The notes beneath the pieces were generated by a model that saw only the letters and a list, made by a program, of their open reading frames with translations, was not told where the DNA came from and made no database searches. 64,000 nucleotides of DNA from CAVSRC01 sp963762605 (lineage in GTDB: Bacteria; Pseudomonadota; Alphaproteobacteria; Rhizobiales; Kaistiaceae), in assembly GCA_963762605.1 (NCBI GenBank), contig CAVXLJ010000011.1:248001-312000 (forward strand). Direction: 5' to 3'. Within the stretch, counting starts at the first letter, position 1; every line of letters starts with the position of its first letter. A program made the translations under genes and the position numbers. Positions 7,688 to 14,900 of this stretch are shown piece after piece.

Positions 7688-8515
7688 TCACGATCCATTT
7701 CCGTCGGCCGAAATCGGTCCGGCCGACCAGCGCATGTTGACGTTGACGAAATTATAGGGAGCGACCGGTCCGACGCATTTGGTGAGAAGCCGGTGGCCGA
7801 GTTCAGCGTCGAGCTTGCGGACCGCCTCGTCGAACTCGCGCTCACGCGATCGCTCGATCAGGAACGCAGCATTCACCACCATGTGGTCGGCGATCGTCGC
7901 ATTGACTTGTGTCTTCTCGGCCAGCGGCCGCAATCGCGAGAGGATCGCCTCGGCATCGGCGCCGCGGCGCGCCTTCAGCTCGGCCTCGACCAGCTCGCCG
8001 AGTCGGATGCGGTCGTAATAGGTCTCTTCGAGAGAGCGACCTTCCAGGCCATTGCGCATCCGGCTGATCGTCGGATTCTCCCGAACCATTTCCTGAAAGA
8101 CGACGTCCTCGTACCAGAACGCCTTGAGCCCCATCTCGATCCGGCCGTCCATCCCGTCGAGCATCTTGCTCAGCTCGCCATAGCGAGCCTTGAGCAATTG
8201 TTCACGGACGATTTCAGGGCGGGGCGCGACGCAGTCGAAACGGACCGGCAGTACCGTGTATCCGGCCATGACCTCGTCGAGGACCCGCATATGCGCCATC
8301 ATGTTGCGCCGCGTGTTGTCATAGCGCGGCTCCGGCGAATCGCTGGCAACAACCGCCAGGTCCTTGAAGTTGATGGTGTGAACTACATCGCCGCGTTCAC
8401 CCATGCCGAGCGTGTCGAAGGTCTGCGGTTCCGCACCGCGCACGATGCAGTAGAGATACTGCGCGACGGCATTCTCGGTTTGGGGTTTCGGCGAACGTGC
8501 GGGCGCCAGTCTCAT
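7688..8515 (-). CDS. gvpF: gas vesicle protein GvpF
   Basis: A 275-residue GvpF/L protein, called GvpF because it directly precedes gvpG as in other clusters. Motifs: AQYLYCIVRG near residue 20, YTVLPVRFDCVAP near 88, a MEMGLKAFWYED-like strand (IEMGLKAFWYED), the basic helix LEETYYDRIRLGELVEAELKAR, and C-terminal CVGPVAPYNFVNVNM. It is intact and of normal length. It overlaps the preceding peptidase-like gene by four bases. GvpF is the paralogue with experimental evidence of GvpA binding in other organisms. Confidence 0.92.
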   Translation of the reverse strand: MRLAPARSPKPQTENAVAQYLYCIVRGAEPQTFDTLGMGERGDVVHTINFKDLAVVASDSPEPRYDNTRRNMMAHMRVLDEVMAGYTVLPVRFDCVAPRPEIVREQLLKARYGELSKMLDGMDGRIEMGLKAFWYEDVVFQEMVRENPTISRMRNGLEGRSLEETYYDRIRLGELVEAELKARRGADAEAILSRLRPLAEKTQVNATIADHMVVNAAFLIERSREREFDEAVRKLDAELGHRLLTKCVGPVAPYNFVNVNMRWSAGPISADGNGS

Positions 8516-9603
8516 GGTGAACTCTCGTCGTGTTGGGCGACCCTGTGATGCGCAGTTTTCGGTTGCGATCGCAGCTCAGGGGGCCGCTTCTGCCGGGAGC
8601 GCGCCGGAACCAGATCGAAGCGAACGTCAAGACTCCTCTCGCGGAGGGCCTCATCCAGGAAAGCGAGGGCCTCGCCAGCCCAGGACTTGACGCCCGCCGG
8701 ATCGAGATCGCTTTTCAGTTGCCGGTAGTGATCGCGGAATCGCTCGTAGAGAGGCATGACCAGCGGGTCGAGGCGCGCCCATATGCCCTCATGCAGTGCG
8801 CTCTCGAGGGCCGCGGCCTGACTGTGGCATTCAGCAAAGAGGAAAGGCGCGGTCTCGAGCGCAAATCCCAAATAGGCTTGCAGATCTCCGACCAGCAGGA
8901 GCACGGCCATCTGATCCGCCGTGAGCTTGCCATCGGCGACCTGCCTGTCGAGGCCGTGCACCAGGGACGCCCGCTTGGCGACGCCCGAGATGGCCTTGTC
9001 GACAACTCCCTCGTCGAGGTGGAACAGTGCGTCGCCAAAGCCGGCTTGGATCATGACCGCGTTGGCGAAGACTTCCTGCGGCGCGTGAACGCACAGACGG
9101 TCGGCGAGGAGATGGAGAATCCCGCCCACCGCCGCGCTGATCGTCCGATTTTCCGTCGCGACCTCGACCGAGAGTTCGCGCGCGGCCTCAACCGTCGGGT
9201 TCTCGGACAGAGGATGGGCGTGCTCATGCGCGAGCAAGGCGCGCAGCGCCACGGTGTCGTTCCACAGCCCGTCGTCAGCGAGAGCGCGCCGGTTGACGAA
9301 GACCGTGCATTCCGTCGGATTGGCGGCGTCGTAGATGTTGACCATCGGCCGCCGGTCGATGTCCTCGGCAATGACCGAGGACAACAGAGCGGCGTTCTTG
9401 ATTTGGGATACGAGCGGCTGCAGATCTTCGAAGACGAACAGGTTGACCGATTTGTGCGGCCAGTTGCCGAGGCGGACATATTGCCGGATCACGGATTCTT
9501 CTTCGTGGATCAGGCGACCGAGATCCCGCTGCGTATCCGCGATAACCTGCAGCGTCGTATTCTCCACGCGGGAGCGTGAGAAATGCTCGATCGCAGTCGA
9601 CAT
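8512..9603 (-). CDS. predicted soluble zinc metallopeptidase-like protein in gvp operon
   Basis: A 363-residue protein with no signal peptide or membrane segment. Around residue 130 it contains VALRALLAHEHAHPLSEN, an HExxH zinc-binding motif in the setting (AxLAHExxH) seen in M48-type and related zincins. The preceding IYDAANPTECTVFVNRRAL stretch also resembles the strand before the active helix in that family. Candidate third ligands are the glutamates of the following AARELSVEVATEN helix. The C-terminal half is helical and ends in a basic, disordered tail. Peptidase activity is inferred from the motif only. The ATG at 9603 follows a GTG at 9606 and overlaps the Hsp20 stop, so it is firmly inside the operon. 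Confidence 0.65.
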   Translation of the reverse strand: MSTAIEHFSRSRVENTTLQVIADTQRDLGRLIHEEESVIRQYVRLGNWPHKSVNLFVFEDLQPLVSQIKNAALLSSVIAEDIDRRPMVNIYDAANPTECTVFVNRRALADDGLWNDTVALRALLAHEHAHPLSENPTVEAARELSVEVATENRTISAAVGGILHLLADRLCVHAPQEVFANAVMIQAGFGDALFHLDEGVVDKAISGVAKRASLVHGLDRQVADGKLTADQMAVLLLVGDLQAYLGFALETAPFLFAECHSQAAALESALHEGIWARLDPLVMPLYERFRDHYRQLKSDLDPAGVKSWAGEALAFLDEALRERSLDVRFDLVPARSRQKRPPELRSQPKTAHHRVAQHDESSP

Positions 9604-10145
9604 CACTTGGCCTTCTTCAACCGCAGTTCGAGGAGGCCGTTCTTGAAGGACCGCTTCATCGAGGCGGCATCGACCGGGCTTGGCAGCAGCACCTCCTTCG
9701 AATAGCGCCGTTCGCCGGACGAGCTGAGCGCCAGAACGTCGCCGCGAACCTCGATCTCGATCGCGTCTTCCTTGACGCCGGGAAGCTCGGCGGCAATGAC
9801 GATTTCATCGCCTTCGTCGAAAACGTCGATCAGCGGCTCGCGCACATCGACGACCTCGGCTCCCTCGGTCGTCGCGCGGATATTGCCGAAGCGCTCGACA
9901 TGCGGCTCGCCGCCGATGCCGACGCGCACGCTCACGCCATAGACGCCCTGCGCCTTGTCGCCGAGACCCTTGACCTTGAACTCGCCGGTCCGATTGATCT
10001 GTTGTTCGCCGGCTTCGACGAGGTTGCCGAGAATGCCGACGAAATCACCGAACCCCTTAAACAGGGAGCCGAACCCGATATCGACCACAGGCTCGGCTTC
10101 GCCGGCCGCGGTCTTCTTGCGTGAAGCACCCTTGTGACTTGGCAT
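9603..10145 (-). CDS. Hsp20/alpha-crystallin family protein (GvpH-like)
   Basis: A 180-residue small heat shock protein. The alpha-crystallin domain covers roughly residues 85-178: PLIDVFDEGDEIVIAAELPGVKEDAIEIEVRGDVLAL, then FKNGLLELRLKKAK, which contains the conserved F.NGLLEL motif. The N-terminal part is Gly-rich. Gas vesicle clusters often contain an Hsp20 called GvpH. The ATG at 10145 has GGAG eight bases upstream and is preferred to an in-frame start at 10190. It probably holds GvpA or other hydrophobic Gvp proteins soluble before assembly (inference from family). Confidence 0.88.
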   Translation of the reverse strand: MPSHKGASRKKTAAGEAEPVVDIGFGSLFKGFGDFVGILGNLVEAGEQQINRTGEFKVKGLGDKAQGVYGVSVRVGIGGEPHVERFGNIRATTEGAEVVDVREPLIDVFDEGDEIVIAAELPGVKEDAIEIEVRGDVLALSSSGERRYSKEVLLPSPVDAASMKRSFKNGLLELRLKKAK

Positions 10146-10190
10146 GGCTACATCTCCAACTTTGCGCCGTGGACCGGCGGATTGCTGCAC

Positions 10191-10538
10191 TCAGTATTCG
10201 AGACTGACGTCCTTGTGCCGCGCGGCCACGGCGCCATCGCCCGGCCGTTGCCGGGACTTTGTGGGGCGCGGGCGCTTGTGCTGTTTGGTGGCATCGTACG
10301 GTCCGCCGAAATCGCCGATGAGGCTTCCGATCTGCTCGATCTCCTTGTCGAGCAGCGCCAGGCGATGGGCGGTCACCTGTTGTTTTTCCGTCCACACCGC
10401 CAGTTGGCGCTCCAGCAGGGCGCGCTGGTGATCGAGACGCGAGAGCGTCGCCGTGAGCTTGCCGCGTTGCAGGCCTGAACCCACGGTGCGCAGCGAGCGA
10501 AGCCCGCCAGTTTCGTGAAGTCCCCTGATGTGGCTCAT
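10191..10538 (-). CDS. coiled-coil protein of unknown function in gvp operon
   Basis: A 115-residue protein beginning at the ATG at 10538, seven bases after a GGAGG site and overlapping the gvpN stop as TGATG. Residues about 22-75 form a strong coiled coil (KLTATLSRLDHQRALLERQL... LALLDKEIEQIGSLI), followed by a basic Pro/Lys/Arg tail (KRPRPTKSRQRPGDG). I do not recognise the family. Its length and helical nature are compatible with a structural or adaptor role. It lies between gvpN and hsp20. Confidence 0.7.
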   Translation of the reverse strand: MSHIRGLHETGGLRSLRTVGSGLQRGKLTATLSRLDHQRALLERQLAVWTEKQQVTAHRLALLDKEIEQIGSLIGDFGGPYDATKQHKRPRPTKSRQRPGDGAVAARHKDVSLEY

Positions 10539-11593
10539 CACAATACCTCCGCGGCCATCTGGCCGAGCCGGGCCGACACCGGCTCCGACCCGCCGTTCAA
10601 TCGCTTGCCGGGTCCTTTGACGTGGCTCTGTTTGGTCGGGCAGTGATGCTGGATCAGGCTCATCAGCATCTTGCGCTGCTGGAGGCGCTCATCGGCCGAG
10701 CGGCTCTTGAAGGCGGCGCGTCCGCCGAGCAGGTCGAGGCACGCCTGCACGAAGCGCGGATCCGCAGACGACGTCCCAAGGTTCTGGTCGGCGACGACGC
10801 TGGCGATCATGATGCTGGCGCGCAATGTCGGGACCTGGTCGTACTCGCCGGATGACCGGTAATCGCGTACCAGGTCGACGATGCGCTCGGCCTTCGCCTT
10901 GGCCAGACCGGAGCGGGAAATGGTGATGCCGAGTTCCGTGTCGCGGTCGAAATAGTCGACGTCGATCATCACCATGCGGTCGCTCAACGCATCTTGCGCG
11001 TCGTGAACGCCCGAATATTCCTGGGGATTGCTGGTGAAGATCGCCCGGAATTCCGGATGAACCTTGATGTAGCTCTCGTTCTGATTTGGAACCGGCAGAA
11101 CCAGCAGCCGCTCCTCGAGGACGCCGAGGAGGATATTGTTGGCTTCGGCACGCGAGCGGGTGAACTCGTCGTAGATCAATGTGCTGCCGTCGCGGCATGC
11201 CGTCGTCAGGCGATGGTCCGACCAGCTGCGCGTCGCATCTTCTTCGTATTTCGTGACTGTGTGGATGTAGCGGTCGACGACCTTCCGGTACTGGTACCCG
11301 GTCTGCCCGCCGACGAGATTGGACGTCGTCATCTCGTCGTCGCCAGTCAGGAACACGACCGGACGTCCGAGCTGGGCCGCCACATGGAAGGCGAGCGTCG
11401 TCTTGCCCGAGCCGGCCGGACCACAGAAATGCACAGGAAAGCCGGCCCGAAGGTAGCCGAGGGCCCGATCTCTCAGCTCTTCGATCGCCGGCGTCTCGAT
11501 GAAATTCGAGCCCGGGCTGATGGATATCGTGGTTCCGGCGATGTGGCTGGCTGAATTCGGTGCAGGCGACATGTGCGGGGCTCCGGACATCAT
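10538..11593 (-). CDS. gvpN: gas vesicle protein GvpN, MoxR-type AAA+ ATPase
   Basis: A 351-residue GvpN. Walker A is GPAGSGKT near residue 60 and Walker B is STLIYDEFTRSR near 140. The GvpN-specific LVGGQTGYQYRKVVDRYIHTVTKYEE section and the AIFTSNPQEYSGVHDAQDALSDRM sensor region are intact. GvpN hydrolyses ATP and is needed for vesicles to widen into cylinders in other species. It overlaps the upstream unknown gene by four bases. The C-terminal 40 residues are basic and variable. Together with the CDC48-like protein it gives this operon two unrelated AAA+ machines. Confidence 0.95.
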   Translation of the reverse strand: MMSGAPHMSPAPNSASHIAGTTISISPGSNFIETPAIEELRDRALGYLRAGFPVHFCGPAGSGKTTLAFHVAAQLGRPVVFLTGDDEMTTSNLVGGQTGYQYRKVVDRYIHTVTKYEEDATRSWSDHRLTTACRDGSTLIYDEFTRSRAEANNILLGVLEERLLVLPVPNQNESYIKVHPEFRAIFTSNPQEYSGVHDAQDALSDRMVMIDVDYFDRDTELGITISRSGLAKAKAERIVDLVRDYRSSGEYDQVPTLRASIMIASVVADQNLGTSSADPRFVQACLDLLGGRAAFKSRSADERLQQRKMLMSLIQHHCPTKQSHVKGPGKRLNGGSEPVSARLGQMAAEVL

Positions 11594-12336
11594 GATTGGT
11601 GGGCTGCGACGCGCTGTTCAGCGCGACTTGGGACGCTTTCGCACTGGTGGGCGCGATACCATTGCTGGCGAGCCGCCTCGTGCTGGCCGGGATTGTCCTG
11701 CCACGCGAGAAATTGCCGGTAGATGCGTCTCAGCGCCGGCTCCCACTCCAGCCAGAATTCTTCGTCGAGGGGAAAGAGCTGGGACGACCGCTCAATCCGT
11801 GTCTGTCCGGCTACACCGGCCGCCATGCTGCGCTCGAAGTCGGTGCCGAAGCCGGCCGAGGTCTGCGTGACCGCGTAGGCCACGGCATCGCCGAAGCCGA
11901 GAGCAAGCGAGTGGTCAAGACCACGCGCCCAGCCTATTGCTGCCACCAGCACCGAGAGGATTCGGGCCAGCGCGTCCAGATCGTCCGCGGTTTGCTCGTC
12001 GCCGCGGCGCATCAGGGAAAGCGCATCGGCGTAGGCGAGTGGCAAGCCTCTCTGCCGCTGCTGCGACGGCAAGAGCGTCAGCGTGAACGCGCCAGGATTG
12101 AAGTCGTCGGCCGTTTCGCTGGCGCCCAACGCCAGCGAAAGTCTCTGCCAAAGCGTCCTGAGCAGCGAATGACTGCTCGCCAGATCGGGCAGCAAGACGA
12201 TCTCGGGCTGCAATCCATCGCGCACGACAACACGACAACCGAGCCCCGTGAAAGGCTGAAGCAGGGGCGGCAGCGTCGCTTCAATGCTGCCGCTCGTACG
12301 CCCTGCCGATCTGATCCTGCACATACCCAAATTCAT
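11590..12336 (-). CDS. unknown protein between gvpC-like gene and gvpN
   Basis: A 248-residue soluble protein from the ATG at 12336, which has GGAAG five bases upstream; a GTG nine codons earlier is less likely. I do not recognise a family. Visible features are a predicted alpha/beta N-terminal part (PFTGLGCRVVVRDGLQPEIVLLPDLASSHSLLRTLWQRLSLALG), a helical middle (DALARILSVLVAAIGWARGLDHSLALGFGDAVAY) and a Trp/Gln-rich end (FWLEWEPALRRIYRQFLAWQ). It overlaps gvpN by four bases, so it is an operon member. It could be a cluster-specific accessory protein; the sequence does not show how it acts. Confidence 0.7.
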   Translation of the reverse strand: MNLGMCRIRSAGRTSGSIEATLPPLLQPFTGLGCRVVVRDGLQPEIVLLPDLASSHSLLRTLWQRLSLALGASETADDFNPGAFTLTLLPSQQRQRGLPLAYADALSLMRRGDEQTADDLDALARILSVLVAAIGWARGLDHSLALGFGDAVAYAVTQTSAGFGTDFERSMAAGVAGQTRIERSSQLFPLDEEFWLEWEPALRRIYRQFLAWQDNPGQHEAARQQWYRAHQCESVPSRAEQRVAAHQS

Positions 12337-12466
12337 CGTTCTTCCATCCAATTCGTTCGACACCGCATTCGGGCTAGCGCGCGATCTAGCGGCGCATCTA
12401 GCAGATCGCCTGGCCGAGGTTTTGCGCTCCGCCTGGTCGCACCAGGCGGAGCCAACTGCCGGCGCA

Positions 12467-13102
12467 TCAGCCGCGGGCCAGGGCCGACCAGATCTGGCGC
12501 GCGCCCTTCAGGTCGCGCTGAATTGCGCCACGGAAGCTCGCGACCTGTGCGCCGAACTCACGCCGGCCGGCCTCGAGCGACGATTTCTGCTGCTTGGCCA
12601 TCTTCCGGTGCGCCCGCGCCAAAGTTGGCACGATCATCGCGGCTGCGTCGCGGAACGCCTGCGTCTGCTCCGCGAGGGAGTGCGCGTCGTGCCGCAAGTG
12701 ACTGTGCAGCTGGCTGGCATCCTCTCGCCGGTCGCGCGCGATCTTCATCACATGCTTGGCCGTGGCGCGGCGTTGCGCAGACGTTTCCCGGACCAGGGAC
12801 GAGAGGGACTTCTGGGCTTGCCCGCGATAGTCGCGCAGCATTTCGCCACGCATGGTCGCACATGCGGCCAATGTTGCCTGCGTGGCGCGGCGCATTTCGT
12901 CGATGGCCGACGTCCGGAATTCCGACGCCTGCGAGACCTCCCTGGCCAGACGATCCATATCGCCGGTCAGTGGCCCGCTGGCCATCGGCCGGGCGGCTGT
13001 CTTTGCGCGAGTGGGCTTTGAGCGTGCGGTCTTTGCCTTCGCAGCCTTTGAGCCGGCGGACCTGGACCGGGCGGCGGTCTTTGACGTGGCGGCTTTGGAC
13101 AT
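12467..13102 (-). CDS. helical, basic GvpC-like protein
   Basis: A 211-residue protein starting at the ATG 13102. Residues 2-40 are a Lys/Ala/Ser/Arg-rich, histone H1-like tail (units such as SKAA, AKTA, SKPTRAKTAA). Residues 45-211 are almost entirely amphipathic helix with many Arg, Gln and Ala residues. Position directly after gvpA is that of gvpC, the outer reinforcing protein, and GvpC is also helical, but I cannot see clear 33-residue GvpC repeats. Alternatives are a phasin-like or nucleic-acid-binding protein. I call it GvpC-like on position and helicity only. Confidence 0.55.
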   Translation of the reverse strand: MSKAATSKTAARSRSAGSKAAKAKTARSKPTRAKTAARPMASGPLTGDMDRLAREVSQASEFRTSAIDEMRRATQATLAACATMRGEMLRDYRGQAQKSLSSLVRETSAQRRATAKHVMKIARDRREDASQLHSHLRHDAHSLAEQTQAFRDAAAMIVPTLARAHRKMAKQQKSSLEAGRREFGAQVASFRGAIQRDLKGARQIWSALARG

Positions 13103-13178
13103 AACGGTGCCCTTTCGTCGCAGATCGCGTATGCGTTGACCGAGCGTCAACGGAGCGATCCGGCAGTGGGAGGGTTTT

Positions 13179-13225
13179 GGGAGCGAAGCGGCACCTTCGT
13201 TGAATGCCAGCGTCGCTTCGCTCCC
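13179..13225 (-). terminator. stable hairpin between gvpA and downstream gvp genes
   Basis: Perfect 12-base inverted repeat, GGGAGCGAAGCG at 13179-13190 and CGCTTCGCTCCC at 13214-13225, with a 23-base loop. It lies between the gvpA stop (13254) and the gvpC-like start (13102). On the transcribed strand it is followed by an A/C-rich stretch, not a U run, so it may be an mRNA-stabilising or attenuating hairpin that makes gvpA mRNA more abundant than the rest. Confidence 0.6.
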
Positions 13226-13253
13226 GTTTCGTCTAGCGTTGTCGCAGAGACCG

Positions 13254-13463
13254 TCAGGCCGTCTGCGCCGACGTCAGGCCAATGGCCTCGGCATACTTCA
13301 GGTAGGTGTCGACGCTGGCGACCACGATGCGGGCCTCGATCGCAAGCAGCTCGATCCCGACCAGCGAGACGCGGGCCCATGCGTCGATAACGACGCCCTT
13401 GTCGAGAATGCGGTCAACGACCTCGGCGAGGCTCGTCGATGCGATGGTCTTTTCCACGGCCAT
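13254..13463 (-). CDS. gvpA: major gas vesicle shell protein GvpA
   Basis: A 69-residue GvpA, the hydrophobic protein that makes the gas-permeable vesicle wall. The near-invariant core is present: SLAEVVDRILDKGVVIDAWARVSLVGIELLAIEARIVVASVDTYLKYAEAIGL. The ATG at 13463 has an AAGGAGA site six bases upstream, the best ribosome binding site in the cluster, consistent with very high expression; the longer frame to 13493 is rejected. It is the first gene of the operon. A tandem repeat at 13568-13597 upstream and a hairpin downstream are candidate control elements. Confidence 0.97.
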   Translation of the reverse strand: MAVEKTIASTSLAEVVDRILDKGVVIDAWARVSLVGIELLAIEARIVVASVDTYLKYAEAIGLTSAQTA

Positions 13464-13567
13464 GATTTTTCTCCTTCGCTTCTGTGCAGTCATTCAACAC
13501 CCCTGCACACAAGCACACACGCGGGCGTGGCATAAGCTGGGTTGAACACCTGCAGCGCGATGGGTTC

Positions 13568-13597
13568 TCCCCTTAGGCAATTTCCCCCTCGGCAATT
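13568..13597 (-). promoter_or_regulatory. tandem 15-bp repeat upstream of gvpA, candidate activator site
   Basis: Two adjacent 15-base units, TCCCCTTAGGCAATT (13568-13582) and TCCCCCTCGGCAATT (13583-13597) on the plus strand, match at 13 of 15 positions. They lie 105-134 bases upstream of the gvpA start, in the only gene-free stretch between gvpA and the FixJ-type regulator gene. Spacing and helical phasing (15 bases) fit a dimeric response regulator. The binding protein is inferred from proximity only. Confidence 0.5.
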
Positions 13598-13716
13598 CGA
13601 GCAGGTCAGCGGCGCCAATGCGTGCCAGCTTTCGTCAGGCGCTCTCGCAAGGGGTGGGCCCGCCGTCGCCTGAAGATCGCGAGACGGCACCGGATGCGCG
13701 TCGGACTTTCCGCGAC

Positions 13717-14403
13717 TTAGGCTCCCGCTGAGCGGAAGAACCGTCTCTGGTCAAGTCGATAGAGACACGGAGGAGAAGCCTCCGATGGTTTCACCATCTT
13801 GAAACTGCCGAGGATCTGAATGACCAGATTCACCACGCTATGGACCTGCATCTTCTGCATGAGATGCGCGCGGTAGATCTCGATCGCCTTTGGTCCGACA
13901 CCGAGGTGGCGCGCGGTCTCCTTGTTCGACATGCCGTTGAGCACGCAGTCGAGAACTTGCCGCTCCCGATTCGACAGTTTTTCCACGCGGGCCAATGTGG
14001 CTTCGCGCTGATGCAGCGCCTCATGCGCGCTGATATCGTACTGGACCCAATGCTGAATGCTTTGCAGCAGAAGTTCGCTGCTAACTGGCTTTTCGAAGAA
14101 GTCGACCGCCCCAAGCTTCATCGCGCGGACCACCGCCGACAGATCGCCGTGGCCGGTCAGGAAGATCACCGGGACCGTCCTGGATTGCTCCTGCAAACGC
14201 ATCAGCGTTTCGATGCCGTTCAATTCCGGCATCCGCAGGTCAAGAATGACGCATCCGGGGCGATGCGGATCGAACTTATCGATGAACTCAAGGGGCGATT
14301 CGAAGGTCAGCGCGTCCAGGCCAACGGTCATCAGGAGGAGTCGCGTCGCGTCGCATGCACATCCATCATCGTCGACGACATAGACGACAACATCCTGACT
14401 CAC
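13717..14403 (-). CDS. FixJ-type two-component response regulator
   Basis: A 228-residue regulator with an N-terminal receiver domain (about 5-120) and a C-terminal LuxR-type helix-turn-helix (about 140-205). The acidic pocket VVDDDG, the phospho-accepting aspartate in CVILDLRMPELNG, the Thr of FLTGHGD and the Lys of DFFEKPV are all present. The DNA-binding part reads LSNRERQVLDCVLNGMSNKETARHLGVGPKAIEIYRAHLMQKM. No sensor kinase gene is adjacent. Upstream of gvpA on the same strand, 253 bases before it, it is the best candidate regulator of the gas vesicle operon; this is inference from position. Confidence 0.9.
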   Translation of the reverse strand: MSQDVVVYVVDDDGCACDATRLLLMTVGLDALTFESPLEFIDKFDPHRPGCVILDLRMPELNGIETLMRLQEQSRTVPVIFLTGHGDLSAVVRAMKLGAVDFFEKPVSSELLLQSIQHWVQYDISAHEALHQREATLARVEKLSNRERQVLDCVLNGMSNKETARHLGVGPKAIEIYRAHLMQKMQVHSVVNLVIQILGSFKMVKPSEASPPCLYRLDQRRFFRSAGA

Positions 14404-14808
14404 CTGGCACCTCCAGAAAACGCCGTGCGCGCAGTTGATTTCGGGCGTTTTTTAACTTAACATATTCTTCGCAAACAAATGCCTTAAGACCTGAGTTATT
14501 TCCAGACAGGGGTAATACAAATAATTTACATATATTATTTGGCTTATTTTATTCGGCAGTGTTTCCATGCGGATCGCGTCCGCGTTATAGCTCTTGTCCG
14601 CGAATGGCGCGTCAATCCGGTCAACGATCACCCGCAACAGTAGACCGAGCCCCTGCCCGTCGTACTCTTCCCCAGGCATCAGGACGAAGCAGAGCGGCCG
14701 GTTGTGTCCGACCATGTCGGCGCTGGTGTCGGGCTCGATGAGTTCGGCCAGCGCCTGTCGCGGCGCTGGCAGGCGGATTGAACCGACGTCGCCGGCAAAC
14801 CCACTTGC
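14404..14808. other. gene-free stretch with an AT-rich island
   Basis: No convincing gene lies between the FixJ-type regulator and the repeat at 14809. About 14450-14570 is strikingly AT-rich (for example AATAATTTACATATATTATT) in a GC-rich genome, which suggests promoter or protein-binding DNA upstream of the regulator gene, or transferred DNA. An 87-codon minus-strand frame (14452-14715) covers it but has no recognisable domain. Confidence 0.5.
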
Positions 14809-14900
14809 GGTGGGTGTGCAGAAGGTATCTGGCCGTTGCCGGGTTTCTGTGGCCGCGAAAAGCCGGGATTAGGCGGGAACAAACGGGAATTGGCGGGAAG
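14809..14900 (+). repeat. dispersed repeat, copy B (outside the regulator end)
   Basis: Imperfect copy of 507-595 in the same orientation, sharing GGTGGGTGTGC, GGGTTTC, GGCCGCGAAA and GGGATTAGGCGGGAA-type segments. The two copies bracket the entire gvp cluster with its regulator. The stretch from here to cyoA at 15100 shows no gene. Confidence 0.55.

Noticed and set aside
7040..8548. 502-codon plus-strand frame
   Set aside because: Antisense to gvpO, gvpG and gvpF, all with strong family matches.
12467..13102. Calling this gene gvpC outright
   Set aside because: Helical and in the right place but no clear 33-residue repeats; only GvpC-like is supportable.
11596..13104. 502-codon plus-strand frame
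   Set aside because: Antisense to two operon genes; no conserved features, Arg/Ser-rich.
14452..14715. 87-codon minus-strand frame in the AT-rich region
   Set aside because: No family, no ribosome binding site, and it crosses the AT-rich island and non-coding DNA. Kept only as gene-free region.
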